From contig NZ_UEGO01000016.1 of the NCBI RefSeq assembly GCF_900465345.1, forward strand, positions 60,958 through 124,957: a stretch of DNA of 64,000 nt, in the 5' to 3' direction. Below the pieces are notes generated by a model. That model was not told the DNA's origin and ran no database searches. It was given only the letters and a program-made list of their open reading frames with translations. This DNA is from Asaia bogorensis (GTDB lineage: Bacteria > Pseudomonadota > Alphaproteobacteria > Acetobacterales > Acetobacteraceae). A program made the translations under genes and the position numbers. The first letter of the stretch is position 1, and every line of letters begins with the position of its first letter. Shown here piece after piece: positions 44,292-52,904 of the stretch.

Positions 44292-46688
44292 TCAGAGGGA
44301 TCGTTGTGAGCGCCAGCGATTGAGAAGCAGGGAGTTGGTGACAACCGAGACTGAGCTGAGCGCCATGGCCCCGCCGGCAATCACCGGATTGAGTAGCCCG
44401 CAGGCTGCAAGCGGTATGGCCGCCACGTTATAGCCGAAGGCAAAAACGAGATTCTGCCTTATTTTGCCGACAGTAGCCCTGGAGATGGACAGAGCATCCG
44501 GGATAGCACGCAGATCCGCACTCATGAGCACGAGATCTGCTGTCTCCAGCGCCGCGGCCGAGCCTGAGCCGATTGCGATACTGATATCTGCAGCGGCCAG
44601 AGCAGGCGCATCATTGATGCCATCCCCAGCCATACCAACCAGACGACCCTCACCGCGCAACGCCTGCACCGCGGAGACCTTGCCTTCGGGCCGAAGTGAG
44701 GCTCTGATCTCGTCAATACCTGCTTCCCGGGCAACCCGCGCAGCAACCGCCTCGCGATCGCCTGTCAGCATGATCGTTTCGATCGACTGCTTGCGGAGCC
44801 AGGAAACAATGGCCGCGGCTTCCGGGCGCAGAGCGTCAGACAGGGTTATGGCGCCAAGATAGACGCCCCCGCGTGCAATACAGGCGATGCTCTGTGTTTC
44901 GGCATCCAATGGCAGGGCCGACACGGCGATGCCCTGTTCTTGCAGGAATTCGGGTGTCCCGAGCAGAAAGGTCTCCCCCTTCGCTGCCGCTTCGATCCCC
45001 TTGCCCGGCACGGCGCGGAAATGGTCCAGACTGTGGGCGGAGGTGACCCCCGCTTCTCTTGCCCGCAGCATGATGGCCTTCGCCAATGGATGCTCCGAGT
45101 TGGCCTCCAGTGATGCTGCCACCCCCAGAAGTTCCGCCTCGGTCACCCCATCGGCGGGATAAATCGCTTCGACTTCAGGCTGCCCCTTGGTGAGTGTGCC
45201 TGTCTTGTCGAAGGCCAGCACTTTGAGACGATGAACGCGTTCAAGCGCTTCAGCATTGCGGAACAGAATACCGGCAGAGGCCGCCTTTCCTGTCCCGACC
45301 ATCAGCGCGGTCGGCGTCGCAAGGCCCAGTGAACAGGGGCAGGCAATGACGAGCACCGATATGGCCGAGACGAGGCTCCATTGCGCATCGTGCGTTGCCA
45401 GCCAACCGATGACGAACGTCGATAAGGCGATAACAATGATGGTGGGTACGAAGATGGCCGAAACACGATCAGCCAGGCGCTGGATTGGCGCTTTCGATCC
45501 CTGCGCACGCGAGACCATCGCCACGATGCGGGCCAGTGCGGTCTCGCTTCCAAGCGAGGTTGCACGGGCGCGCACGACACCCGTCGTGTTGAGCGTTCCG
45601 GCGAAAATCGTATCGCCAACCTGACGCAGGACGGGCACAGCCTCACCCGTAATCATCGACTCATTGATCTCGGTTGTGCCTTCGATAACCTCGCCATCAA
45701 CCGGTATGGCCTCACCAGGGCGGACCACGAACACATCACCGCGTTGCAATGAAGCGACAGCGCAAATTTCCACGCCGTTCGGGGTTACGCGGTTGGCAGT
45801 TTGCGGCCTCAGATTGAGCAGAGCTTCCAGACCGGAAGCCGCTTTCTGACGCGCCCTCGCCTCGAGAAGCCTTCCAACCGAAATCAGGAGGATCACAAAG
45901 GCGCTCGCTTCAAAATAGACTGGCAGATCAAGCCCCCAAAGCGTGACAACCATGCTGAAGCCGTAGGCGATGCTCGTGCCGAGGCAGACCAGCACGTTCA
46001 TATTGGCCGAGCCACTTCGCAGCGCATGATAGGCACTGCGATAGAAATGACGGGCACCATAAATCTGTACGACACTCGCACAAAGCGCCTGAAGCCAGAG
46101 CGGCACGAGGTGATGGGCGCCAACCGCCATACCCAGCATTTCGATGGCAAACGGAATGCAGAACAGGGCGATAATGGCCAGATCCCGCTGCGCCGTTGCA
46201 GGTTCTTTCGAAGGCGCTTCGTGCCCCTGCTGATCCGCTGTGGGGGTTGCCGTAAAGCCAGCCTTGCGAACGGCCTCGACGAGACGATCCTCAGTGACTG
46301 CCCCTGCGATATAGTCGATCTGCGCGGTCTCCGTGGCGAGATTGACGGCTGCCCTGACGCCCGGCAAGCGGTTGAGCACCTTTTCCAGTCGCGCAGAGCA
46401 AGCGGCGCAGCTCATTCCCTTAATGGCAAATCGTGCTTCCTGATGCCCAAGACCGAAGCCCGTTTTCTCAACGATCTTTTCAATGGCGGTGAGGTCTGGC
46501 CCTTCATCGGCTCGGGAGATGATCGCGCGCGAGGATGCAAAATTGACCGACGCTGTCAGCCCATCCTGCCGGTTGAGCACTTTCTCCAGCCGTGCCGCGC
46601 AGGCAGCACAGCTCATACCCGTTACTTCCAGATCAAGACTGCTGGCGCTCATGGAATCATTTCTCATTCGACTGAAAGAAAGGGTCAT
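44292..46688 (-). CDS. copA: copper-exporting P1B-type ATPase
   Basis: 798 residues. Two N-terminal heavy-metal domains have GMSCAAC at 24-30 and 91-97. The transport core has the TGEAVPV actuator loop (SMITGEAVPVLRQVGD), the membrane metal site ACPCSLGLATPTALMVG (CPC), phosphorylation motif FDKTGTLTKG, SEHPLAKAIM (the HP motif), and GDGINDAPALAAADI. NVAAIPLAACGLLNP lies in the last helices. It pumps Cu(I) from cytosol to periplasm. The reading frame begins at 46688, with other in-frame ATGs at 46667 and 46652; the true start is unclear. The copper chaperone gene lies upstream on the same strand. Confidence 0.94.
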   Translation of the reverse strand: MTLSFSRMRNDSMSASSLDLEVTGMSCAACAARLEKVLNRQDGLTASVNFASSRAIISRADEGPDLTAIEKIVEKTGFGLGHQEARFAIKGMSCAACSARLEKVLNRLPGVRAAVNLATETAQIDYIAGAVTEDRLVEAVRKAGFTATPTADQQGHEAPSKEPATAQRDLAIIALFCIPFAIEMLGMAVGAHHLVPLWLQALCASVVQIYGARHFYRSAYHALRSGSANMNVLVCLGTSIAYGFSMVVTLWGLDLPVYFEASAFVILLISVGRLLEARARQKAASGLEALLNLRPQTANRVTPNGVEICAVASLQRGDVFVVRPGEAIPVDGEVIEGTTEINESMITGEAVPVLRQVGDTIFAGTLNTTGVVRARATSLGSETALARIVAMVSRAQGSKAPIQRLADRVSAIFVPTIIVIALSTFVIGWLATHDAQWSLVSAISVLVIACPCSLGLATPTALMVGTGKAASAGILFRNAEALERVHRLKVLAFDKTGTLTKGQPEVEAIYPADGVTEAELLGVAASLEANSEHPLAKAIMLRAREAGVTSAHSLDHFRAVPGKGIEAAAKGETFLLGTPEFLQEQGIAVSALPLDAETQSIACIARGGVYLGAITLSDALRPEAAAIVSWLRKQSIETIMLTGDREAVAARVAREAGIDEIRASLRPEGKVSAVQALRGEGRLVGMAGDGINDAPALAAADISIAIGSGSAAALETADLVLMSADLRAIPDALSISRATVGKIRQNLVFAFGYNVAAIPLAACGLLNPVIAGGAMALSSVSVVTNSLLLNRWRSQRSL

Positions 46689-46969
46689 TTCAACCGCTTG
46701 CCTCTACCGATGGGGCGTCCCTTATCTGGCCGCTCCATCGCGTAGAGCTACTACCGCCTGCCCCGTAGGGACCGTCGGCTGAACCATTCTCCGGCAACCA
46801 TCAGCCCGAAGTGTGCGGGATGCCGACATTTGACCAGTGTTGGTCAGATTGAACCGCTGGCTCGTTAAGCGACGGGCGCGTGAAAGGCGACGACCGCTGA
46901 GCCCATCCCGCCGTGTTGTAACCGACGAAATGGGCCTCGATGATCTCCGGGCGGCGATAGACGAGCATG
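46689..46969. other. spacer between copZ and the copper ATPase gene
   Basis: 281 bases. It contains a short dyad, TGACCA at 46831-46836 and TGGTCA at 46841-46846, that could be an operator or terminator. A minus-strand frame from inside copZ continues to 46801 without a recognisable product. No CueR-type promoter could be called with confidence. Confidence 0.35.
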
Positions 46970-47185
46970 TCAGCCTCGTGCGATGTCGAAGCCCGTTTCC
47001 TCAATGACCGTTTCCAGCGCGGCGCGCGGCACAGCCGCACCGTCCGTGGTGACGCGCACATCGCCCGTCTCGTGGCTGGCTTTGACATCCGTCACGCCGG
47101 GGATCTCGAGCAGTGCCTTTTCGAGGCGGCTTGAGCAGCCCCCGCAGGACATGCCTTCAACCTGGAAATCAAGGGTCTCGCTCAT
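46970..47185 (-). CDS. copZ: copper chaperone, single heavy-metal-associated domain
   Basis: 71 residues: MSETLDFQVEGMSCGGCSSR, with the GMSCxxC Cu(I)-binding loop at residues 11-17, then LEKALLEIPGVTDVKASHET and VIEETGFDIARG. This is a complete ferredoxin-like HMA domain. It delivers Cu(I) to the ATPase encoded downstream on the same strand. An AAGGAG site precedes the ATG. It is divergent from the small Cys/His/Met-rich gene, with a 125-base shared promoter region. Confidence 0.92.
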   Translation of the reverse strand: MSETLDFQVEGMSCGGCSSRLEKALLEIPGVTDVKASHETGDVRVTTDGAAVPRAALETVIEETGFDIARG

Positions 47186-47310
47186 TGTTTCATGCTCCTT
47201 GCCAATATGACCAGACTGAGATGGTGATCAATACGGTTGCAATCAACGTATACCTCTGAGAGAGTGTCGCAACTAATCCAATTATTTCCCTGTAACGTCT
47301 ATGGGACGAC

Positions 47311-47736
47311 ATGCCGAACCGCTGCACGCCTCTATGGATCGTGATGCTCGCTGCATTCTGCCTGATCCTGCGCGGGGCGTTCCCGGCGCAGGCGGCTGGT
47401 GCGCAGCTGCCCGGTTGCGGCGAGATGACGGTGCAAAGCACCCATGCGGGATGTGCGATGCATCACCCCATCGTCGCCCTGAACGGAATGGATCAGTCTA
47501 GCGCAGCCACAAACGGCATGATGGGCAAGGCGGAACAGCCCCAGCACAAACCGCATGGGGAAAGCTGCCATGGCTGCCCCCCGAGCCTGTCCTGCACAAC
47601 TGGCCATGTCGCTCTTGTTGCCACGTCACCTGCCCGTCCGCTCGCCGTGCAGGTAACCCGCTATGCTGCCTCATCCGGCTTTGCTCTGGCCGGCCAGCGA
47701 CGGGTTCCGGACCCCAGACCGCCCCGCTTTTCCTGA
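47311..47736 (+). CDS. small secreted Cys/His/Met-rich protein of the copper locus
   Basis: 141 residues. A signal peptide (about 1-28, hydrophobic core WIVMLAAFCLILRGAFPAQA, cleavage after AQA) precedes a mature part with many potential copper ligands: CGEMT, HAGCAMHHPIV, MGKAEQPQHKPHGESCHGCP and SLSC. I do not recognise a named family, although small proteins of this kind often precede copA/pcoA oxidases and resemble DUF2946-type copper-locus proteins. It probably binds copper in the periplasm, by inference from composition and position. It lies 71 bases before the multicopper oxidase gene. Confidence 0.65.
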   Translation: MPNRCTPLWIVMLAAFCLILRGAFPAQAAGAQLPGCGEMTVQSTHAGCAMHHPIVALNGMDQSSAATNGMMGKAEQPQHKPHGESCHGCPPSLSCTTGHVALVATSPARPLAVQVTRYAASSGFALAGQRRVPDPRPPRFS

Positions 47737-47807
47737 ATCGCTGATCCGTATGCCGGTCTGATCTTTTCAGGCCGCGCGTTCCGTTCCGATCATTCAGGAC
47801 CTGTTTC

Positions 47808-49679
47808 ATGATTGCCTTGACACGCAAAGGTCCGGCGCTCAATCGCCGGAAATTCGTCACGGGGCTGGCGGGGCTCGGCGTTGCCTCGTCCGCCCGCGCC
47901 ATGCCCGCTATGACGCCTGCGGCACACATATCTGACCCCTCAGCCATTCCGCCGGCGCCCGCCTCCACCTACGACCTGACTGTCGATACGGCACCCTGGC
48001 AGGTCGGCAAGCGCAGGGGCCGCGCCTTTACGGTCAATGGAAGCGCTCCTGCCCCCACCCTCCGCTGGCGCGAGGGTGACGAGATGGTGCTGAATGTCGT
48101 CAACCATCTTGATCAGCCTACCTCGATCCACTGGCATGGCATCAGGCTGCCAGCCAACATGGACGGTGTGCCGGGCCTGAGTTTTGCCGGCATTCCTGCC
48201 AAGGGTCGCTACACTTACCGTTTCCCGCTGCGCCAATCGGGCACGTACTGGTATCACAGCCATTCCGGCATGGAGGAGGCGCAGGGGCTTTTTGGTGCGC
48301 TGGTGATCGATCCGGCAGGGCCGCCGCTCCATCACTATGAGCGGGATTACGTTCTTGTCCTGTCAGACTGGAGCGATGTCGCGCCGCATGACATCGTCAG
48401 CAACCTCAAGCAGCAGGACGATTATTACAATTTCCGCCAGCGCAGCGTGGCCTCGCTGTTTCATGAAGCCCGCCAGCATGGATTGCATGACGCTCTGGCG
48501 AGCCGACTGATGTGGTCGCGTATGCGAATGTCAGCCACGGATATCTCTGATGTCAGCGGGGTGATTTACAGTTACCTCATCAACGGGCAATCGCCGGATG
48601 ACAACTGGACCGGCCTGTTTTCCCCGGGCGAGCGGATCCGGCTGCGTGTCGTCAATGCGTCGGCCATGACCCTGTTCGACTTCCGGATACCGGGGCTCGA
48701 TTTTGATATCATTGCAGCGGATGGATCAGATGTTCAGCCCGTGCGTGTTGAGGAATTCCGCATCGGCCCGGCTGAAACCTATGATCTGATCGTCACCCCG
48801 ACCGACAACCGGGCATGGACAATCTTCATCCAGCCAGAAGACCGCACCGGCTTCGCACGCGGCACACTCGCTCCCGCTTTGGGGATGACGGGACCCATCC
48901 CCCCCATGGACCCGCGTCCCATGCGCAGCATGATCGATATGGGAATGGGGCGCATGGAGAAAGCCCCTGCTCACATGAGCGGCATGAGCGGCATGAGCGG
49001 CATGAGCGGCATGAGCGGCATGAGCGGCATGAGCGGCATGAGCGGCATGAGCGGCATGAGCGGCATGAGCGGCATGAGCGGCATGAGCGGCATGAGCGGC
49101 ATGAAACCGCAAGACAAACCAGCGTCAAGCGCGTATCCGACCCCGGCGCAGCCCATCCAGATCGATGACCCCGGCCCGCCGCCACGCAATGTGGAAAACC
49201 AGAATGTCGCCATGGCCCCGGTCAATCGCCTGTCAGAGCCGGGGGACGGACTGGAGGATAACGGGCGTGTAGTCCTCACCTACGCGATGCTCCGTGCCCT
49301 GCGCCCTGCCCCGGACCAACGCCCCCCAAGCCGGGAAATCGTGCTGCACCTGACAGGGAATATGACGCGCTATATCTGGGGTTTTGACGCGAAGAAATTC
49401 TCTGAAGCGCCGCCAATCATGCTCGGTCTGGGGGAACGTGTACGGATTACACTCATCAACGACACAATGATGGAGCACCCGATTCACCTGCATGGGTTCT
49501 GGAGCGAGCTGGAAAACGGTCAGGGGGCGCTCAGGCCCAACAAGCATACCATCCTCTCCCAGCCCGGCTCGAAGCTCAGCTATCTTGTGACGGCAGACAC
49601 GCCGGGCATGTGGGCGCTACATTGTCACCTGATCTATCACATGCATCTCGGCATGTTCCGCACGGTGGTGGTGTCATGA
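47808..49679 (+). CDS. copA: periplasmic multicopper oxidase CopA/PcoA type with MSG repeat
   Basis: 623 residues. A Tat signal (RRKFVTGLAGLGVASSARA) is near the start. Copper ligands: SIHWHGIRLP and TYWYHSHSG in the first cupredoxin domain; HPIHLHGFWSEL and GMWALHCHLIYHMHLGMF in the last, giving the type 1, 2 and 3 sites. Between domains 2 and 3 lies a Met-rich segment: DMGMGRMEKAPAH, then 14 MSG tripeptides. CopA/PcoA oxidises Cu(I) and confers copper tolerance in the periplasm. The same symbol is used for the unrelated P-type ATPase nearby. Its stop overlaps copB by ATGA. Confidence 0.93.
   Translation: MIALTRKGPALNRRKFVTGLAGLGVASSARAMPAMTPAAHISDPSAIPPAPASTYDLTVDTAPWQVGKRRGRAFTVNGSAPAPTLRWREGDEMVLNVVNHLDQPTSIHWHGIRLPANMDGVPGLSFAGIPAKGRYTYRFPLRQSGTYWYHSHSGMEEAQGLFGALVIDPAGPPLHHYERDYVLVLSDWSDVAPHDIVSNLKQQDDYYNFRQRSVASLFHEARQHGLHDALASRLMWSRMRMSATDISDVSGVIYSYLINGQSPDDNWTGLFSPGERIRLRVVNASAMTLFDFRIPGLDFDIIAADGSDVQPVRVEEFRIGPAETYDLIVTPTDNRAWTIFIQPEDRTGFARGTLAPALGMTGPIPPMDPRPMRSMIDMGMGRMEKAPAHMSGMSGMSGMSGMSGMSGMSGMSGMSGMSGMSGMSGMSGMSGMKPQDKPASSAYPTPAQPIQIDDPGPPPRNVENQNVAMAPVNRLSEPGDGLEDNGRVVLTYAMLRALRPAPDQRPPSREIVLHLTGNMTRYIWGFDAKKFSEAPPIMLGLGERVRITLINDTMMEHPIHLHGFWSELENGQGALRPNKHTILSQPGSKLSYLVTADTPGMWALHCHLIYHMHLGMFRTVVVS
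48975..49100 (+). repeat. tandem repeat, 14 copies of a 9-base unit in the multicopper oxidase gene
   Basis: Fourteen perfect copies of ATGAGCGGC (126 bases), each encoding Met-Ser-Gly, followed by ATGAAACCG. The absence of synonymous differences between copies points to recent slippage or gene conversion. Methionine side chains in such tracts bind Cu(I) in related CopA/PcoA proteins. The repeat also makes open frames on all six frames. Confidence 0.97.
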
Positions 49680-50455
49680 ACATGCGCCGACACACCATCA
49701 GCTTTCTGACCAGCCTTGCCGGTACCCTTTTGCTCTCATCGGGCAGCCATGCAGCGTCAGCGTCGCAGGCAAAGTCGAGTGCGACGATGCCCAGCTATAT
49801 CGACGGTGTCATGCCTGTCATGGATCAGGGAATATGGGTCCATGGCCTGCTCGACGAGTTCGAGGGGCGCCTTGCCGGGCAGAATTCGAGCTTCCGGTGG
49901 GATGGCGAAGCCTGGGTTGGCGGCGACTATAATCGCCTCTGGCTGCGTTCCGAGGGCACCGTGTCGAAAGGCCGCATGGGAGATGGCGATCAGGAGGTTC
50001 TCTATAGCCGCGCCGTATCCTCTTATTTCGACGTGCAGGGCGGTGTTCGCGTCGATCTGGATAGTGGTCCCACACGCACTTGGGCTGCGCTCGGTATACA
50101 GGGGCTGTCGCTTTATCAGTTCGAGTTGCAGGCCACCGGCTACGTCAGCGATCAGGGACGTTTTGCCGCCCGTTTTGAGGGCTCGTACGACATTCTTCTG
50201 ACAAACCGGCTGATCCTGCAGCCTCAGATTGAGCTGAATCTCTATTCGAAGGCCGATCCAGCCCGGGGTAACGGTGCGGGAATTTCCGATATCGATACGG
50301 GGTTGAGGCTGCGATATGAGATATGGCGGAAATTCGCGCCCTATATTGCCATGACGTATGACGGCTATTTCCAGCAGGCGCGGCGTTTTGCGCGGGAGCG
50401 AGACGATAGCGGCGGCAACCTGCGCCTGACGGTCGGTATTCGCAGCTGGTTTTGA
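49676..50455 (+). CDS. copB: copper resistance protein B, outer membrane
   Basis: About 259 residues from the ATG at 49676, overlapping the oxidase stop (ATGA). A signal peptide (MNMRRHTISFLTSLAGTLLL, ending SHA-AS) precedes the CopB domain: GIWVHGLLDEFEGRLAGQNS, FRWDGEAWVGGDYNRLWLRS, LGIQGLSLYQFELQATGYVS and DIDTGLRLRYEIWRKFAPYI, ending in SWF. CopB/PcoB is a small outer-membrane barrel that works with CopA. The Met-rich N-terminal linker of Pseudomonas CopB is almost missing here; only a few methionines remain (MPVMDQG). Confidence 0.92.
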   Translation: MNMRRHTISFLTSLAGTLLLSSGSHAASASQAKSSATMPSYIDGVMPVMDQGIWVHGLLDEFEGRLAGQNSSFRWDGEAWVGGDYNRLWLRSEGTVSKGRMGDGDQEVLYSRAVSSYFDVQGGVRVDLDSGPTRTWAALGIQGLSLYQFELQATGYVSDQGRFAARFEGSYDILLTNRLILQPQIELNLYSKADPARGNGAGISDIDTGLRLRYEIWRKFAPYIAMTYDGYFQQARRFARERDDSGGNLRLTVGIRSWF

Positions 50456-50802
50456 TCATGCGATGACCGACTGCCAACGGGGCAAGGGAAAACGATCTTC
50501 CCGGCGGGTCGCCTTTGAGCCGCCGGGGTACCATTGCGGACACGCAACGCGAGTTTACAGTCGATGCACGCCGCGCCATGCCGACCGCGACGGTATTTTG
50601 TTAATCCGCACCCGATATATAGGTGTTGCCTTAAAAACACAGGCCAGGAGCCCACAACGTGGGAAATAGATTGCGGCCGTCAATCTCCTTGTCATGATAT
50701 GAAATATTGATAGGGAGGGCGCAACGACGCACAGAGTTGGCCATATCTCAGCTTTGCGTCGCGTGAGGTTGTTACCTGTCAGTATGGAGAGATCACGCGA
50801 TC
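50456..50802. other. intergenic region before the OprB porin gene
   Basis: 347 bases. The final 20 hold a GGAGAGA ribosome site for the porin. An in-frame short ORF at 50463-50669 has no recognisable product. No terminator with a T-run was seen after copB. Confidence 0.4.
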
Positions 50803-52380
50803 ATGCCTGTAAAGAATGCCGCGGGGCGTCTGGCACTTTGGGCTGCCGGGACGATACTTGGAAGCTGCCTTCTCATTGCACCGGCCTCTGCCCAGAGTCA
50901 GAGCCAGCAAGCAAGCCCGAGTGATCAGACCGCAGCCACGCTCGATCCTATGCTCAAGGAGACGGCAACCCAGAATCATGCAGGCAAGGGCGCCGATAAC
51001 CCGCCCAATCTCTATGGCAGCCCCTATGATCGCACACAGCCTTCTCTGGGCACCGTACGCCACCCCTTCGTGCCGGTACCGGGTAACGAGGCCCTTTTTC
51101 CGGCGAGTTTTTCAGACTGGCTGAAGCAGCCCACAATGACGGGTGACTGGGGCGGCCTGCGTACCCGCTTGCAGAACATGGGCATCACGCCGCAGGGCCA
51201 CTACCTGCAGGACAGCGCAGGTAATCCCACCGGCGGGCGCGCCCAGACCGTGCGCTATGCTCATGAAGTGGCGATTGGCGCCGATGTCAATTTTGCCCAG
51301 CTCACAGGGCATAATTACGGTATGTTCCATGTGCTGCTCACCGAGCGCGCCGGCCTTGGCATTGGCCAGCAGCTTCCCGCGCTGAACAGCCCGCAGGAAA
51401 TCTTCGGTTCGGGCGAGACCATTCGTTTCACACGGCTCTCATGGGAAATGCAGTGGAACCGCTACGCCGATACCGAAATCGGCTGGATCAATACCGAAAA
51501 TGATTTCGGTCAGTCCACCATGCATTGGGGCATGAATCTTTATTGCCAGTTCGAATCGAATGCGATCTGCGGTATGCCACAGGCGCTCGCAAGCAACTCT
51601 GGCTATGGTTACTACCCGACTGCCCATCCCGGCGCGTTCGTGAAGCTGTTCCCCTTCGGTGATCAGCGCATGCTCGTTTCAGCTGGCATCTATAACGTCG
51701 ATCCGACCATTTCGAATACGGGCTATGCCTGGAAGATGTGGCTGCATGGTTCGACCGGCGCCTACCTGCCCTTCCAGCTTGGGTGGCATTTCGGCGGCAC
51801 GGACACCAAAGGTCGCCTGCCGACCAACGTCAAGATTGGCGGCTACTGGGATACGTCAGAGGTCAAGAATGTCTACGCCCAGCTGGCAGGGTTTGAGCTG
51901 CCGACAAGCGTTCTCGGCAATCTGCCCATCGACAAGGTACGCGGACGTTACGGCGGATGGTTCATGGCCGATCAGATGCTTCAGCGCGACAGGAGCGATT
52001 CATCGCGCTCGACCGTGGCCTTCCTGTCCTTCACCTGGGGTGACCCGCGCACGGCAATCGCCCCGTATTTCATCACCTGGGGTGTGGTCCGCAAGGGAAC
52101 GTTCTGGAACCGGCCAAATGATACAATCAGCATCGGTGGCAAATTCAACTTCGTGAACCCCAAACTGGGCGCCTATGTTGGAGCCCTCCAGGCGGTGCAG
52201 ACGCAGGATACCGGGTTGCTCAAGCCGAGCGGTGAACATGCGGGCGAAATCAACTATGGCTGGCGTCCGGCGCCGTGGCTCACCATCCGCCCCGGCCTTC
52301 AATATATCTGGCACCCGGGCGGTACCAACCGGTACAAGAACGCCCTGCTGATCGACCTTGAAACAGGTGTCAGCTTCTGA
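50803..52380 (+). CDS. oprB: OprB-family carbohydrate-selective porin
   Basis: 525 residues. The signal peptide ends near PASAQ-SQ. A low-complexity N-terminal linker is followed by LKQPTMTGDWGGLRTRLQNM, the hallmark of OprB N-termini, and beta-strand-rich blocks (TRLSWEMQWNRYADTEIGWI; IKIGGYWDTSEV-like VKIGGYWDTSEVKNVYAQLA; PNDTISIGGKFNFVNPKLGA). It closes with LIDLETGVSF, a typical terminal strand with Phe. OprB porins admit sugars, polyols and aldoses to the periplasmic oxidases that characterise acetic acid bacteria. It is monocistronic, with a hairpin after the stop. Confidence 0.9.
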   Translation: MPVKNAAGRLALWAAGTILGSCLLIAPASAQSQSQQASPSDQTAATLDPMLKETATQNHAGKGADNPPNLYGSPYDRTQPSLGTVRHPFVPVPGNEALFPASFSDWLKQPTMTGDWGGLRTRLQNMGITPQGHYLQDSAGNPTGGRAQTVRYAHEVAIGADVNFAQLTGHNYGMFHVLLTERAGLGIGQQLPALNSPQEIFGSGETIRFTRLSWEMQWNRYADTEIGWINTENDFGQSTMHWGMNLYCQFESNAICGMPQALASNSGYGYYPTAHPGAFVKLFPFGDQRMLVSAGIYNVDPTISNTGYAWKMWLHGSTGAYLPFQLGWHFGGTDTKGRLPTNVKIGGYWDTSEVKNVYAQLAGFELPTSVLGNLPIDKVRGRYGGWFMADQMLQRDRSDSSRSTVAFLSFTWGDPRTAIAPYFITWGVVRKGTFWNRPNDTISIGGKFNFVNPKLGAYVGALQAVQTQDTGLLKPSGEHAGEINYGWRPAPWLTIRPGLQYIWHPGGTNRYKNALLIDLETGVSF

Positions 52381-52388
52381 CACTGCAC

Positions 52389-52424
52389 CCTATGGCTCCA
52401 CTCTTTTGCGGGTGGGGCCATAGG
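52389..52424 (+). terminator. hairpin after oprB
   Basis: CCTATGGC at 52389-52396 pairs with GCCATAGG at 52417-52424, and inner CCAC/GTGG extends the stem. It lies 8 bases after the stop; no long T-run follows. Confidence 0.6.
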
Positions 52425-52815
52425 AGGTTTCAAAGCACTCTCGCTGACCTGATGGACACTGAACCTGACAATGGCCGGTCAGCCCATCCTCCGCTCCCCA
52501 ATAAGGGGATGCCGCTTATCCCGCTCTGGACGCTGTAGCCGCCTCATTGCCCGCCGATGCGCTGGTCAATGACGAGACACTGGGCGGGGTTCAACCTTCC
52601 GCCCGACCGATCTGCTACGATCTTCATCGGTCGACCTATTCTCCCTAAGCTGGGCGCAGCGGAGCGCCACGTCGATCATCCGTACGGGTCGAAGTTTGTT
52701 GATCCCACTTCGATCGAGCCGATCACGCCAGCAGAAACCGGTCTCACGGCCCCTTTCAGACACAGCGCATGACAGGTTGCAAGGCACGCCATACGTCATG
52801 CCGGAGCGCCGACCG

Positions 52816-52849
52816 CTTTCATAAAACTATCATTTTATAAATGTATCTT
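52816..52849 (+). promoter_or_regulatory. Pho box and -10 element upstream of pstS
   Basis: CTTTCAT at 52816-52822, four A residues, then CTATCAT at 52827-52833: two heptamers in 11-base register, close to the PhoB consensus CTGTCAT-N4-CTGTCAT. TATCTT at 52844-52849 begins ten bases after the box, the normal distance for a PhoB-activated -10. The pstS ATG is 55 bases further on. Confidence 0.7.
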
Positions 52850-52904
52850 CCTGTTTCTGGCGCCGATAGAACGAGCCGTCATCACGATCTATCGAGGTCA
52901 AACA

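Larger units (their letters stand above)
52381..52904. other. intergenic region between oprB and pstS
   Basis: 524 bases. It holds the oprB terminator, then about 380 bases with no gene seen, and ends with the Pho box, promoter and leader of pstS. Short ORFs on both strands have no recognisable product. Confidence 0.5.

Noticed and set aside
48971-49279. Several open frames with Pro-Leu-Met, Ala-His-Ala or Ser-Cys-Arg repeats
   Set aside because: They are the other five frames of the 9-base repeat in the multicopper oxidase gene, not proteins. The repeat is also not a CRISPR, as there are no spacers.
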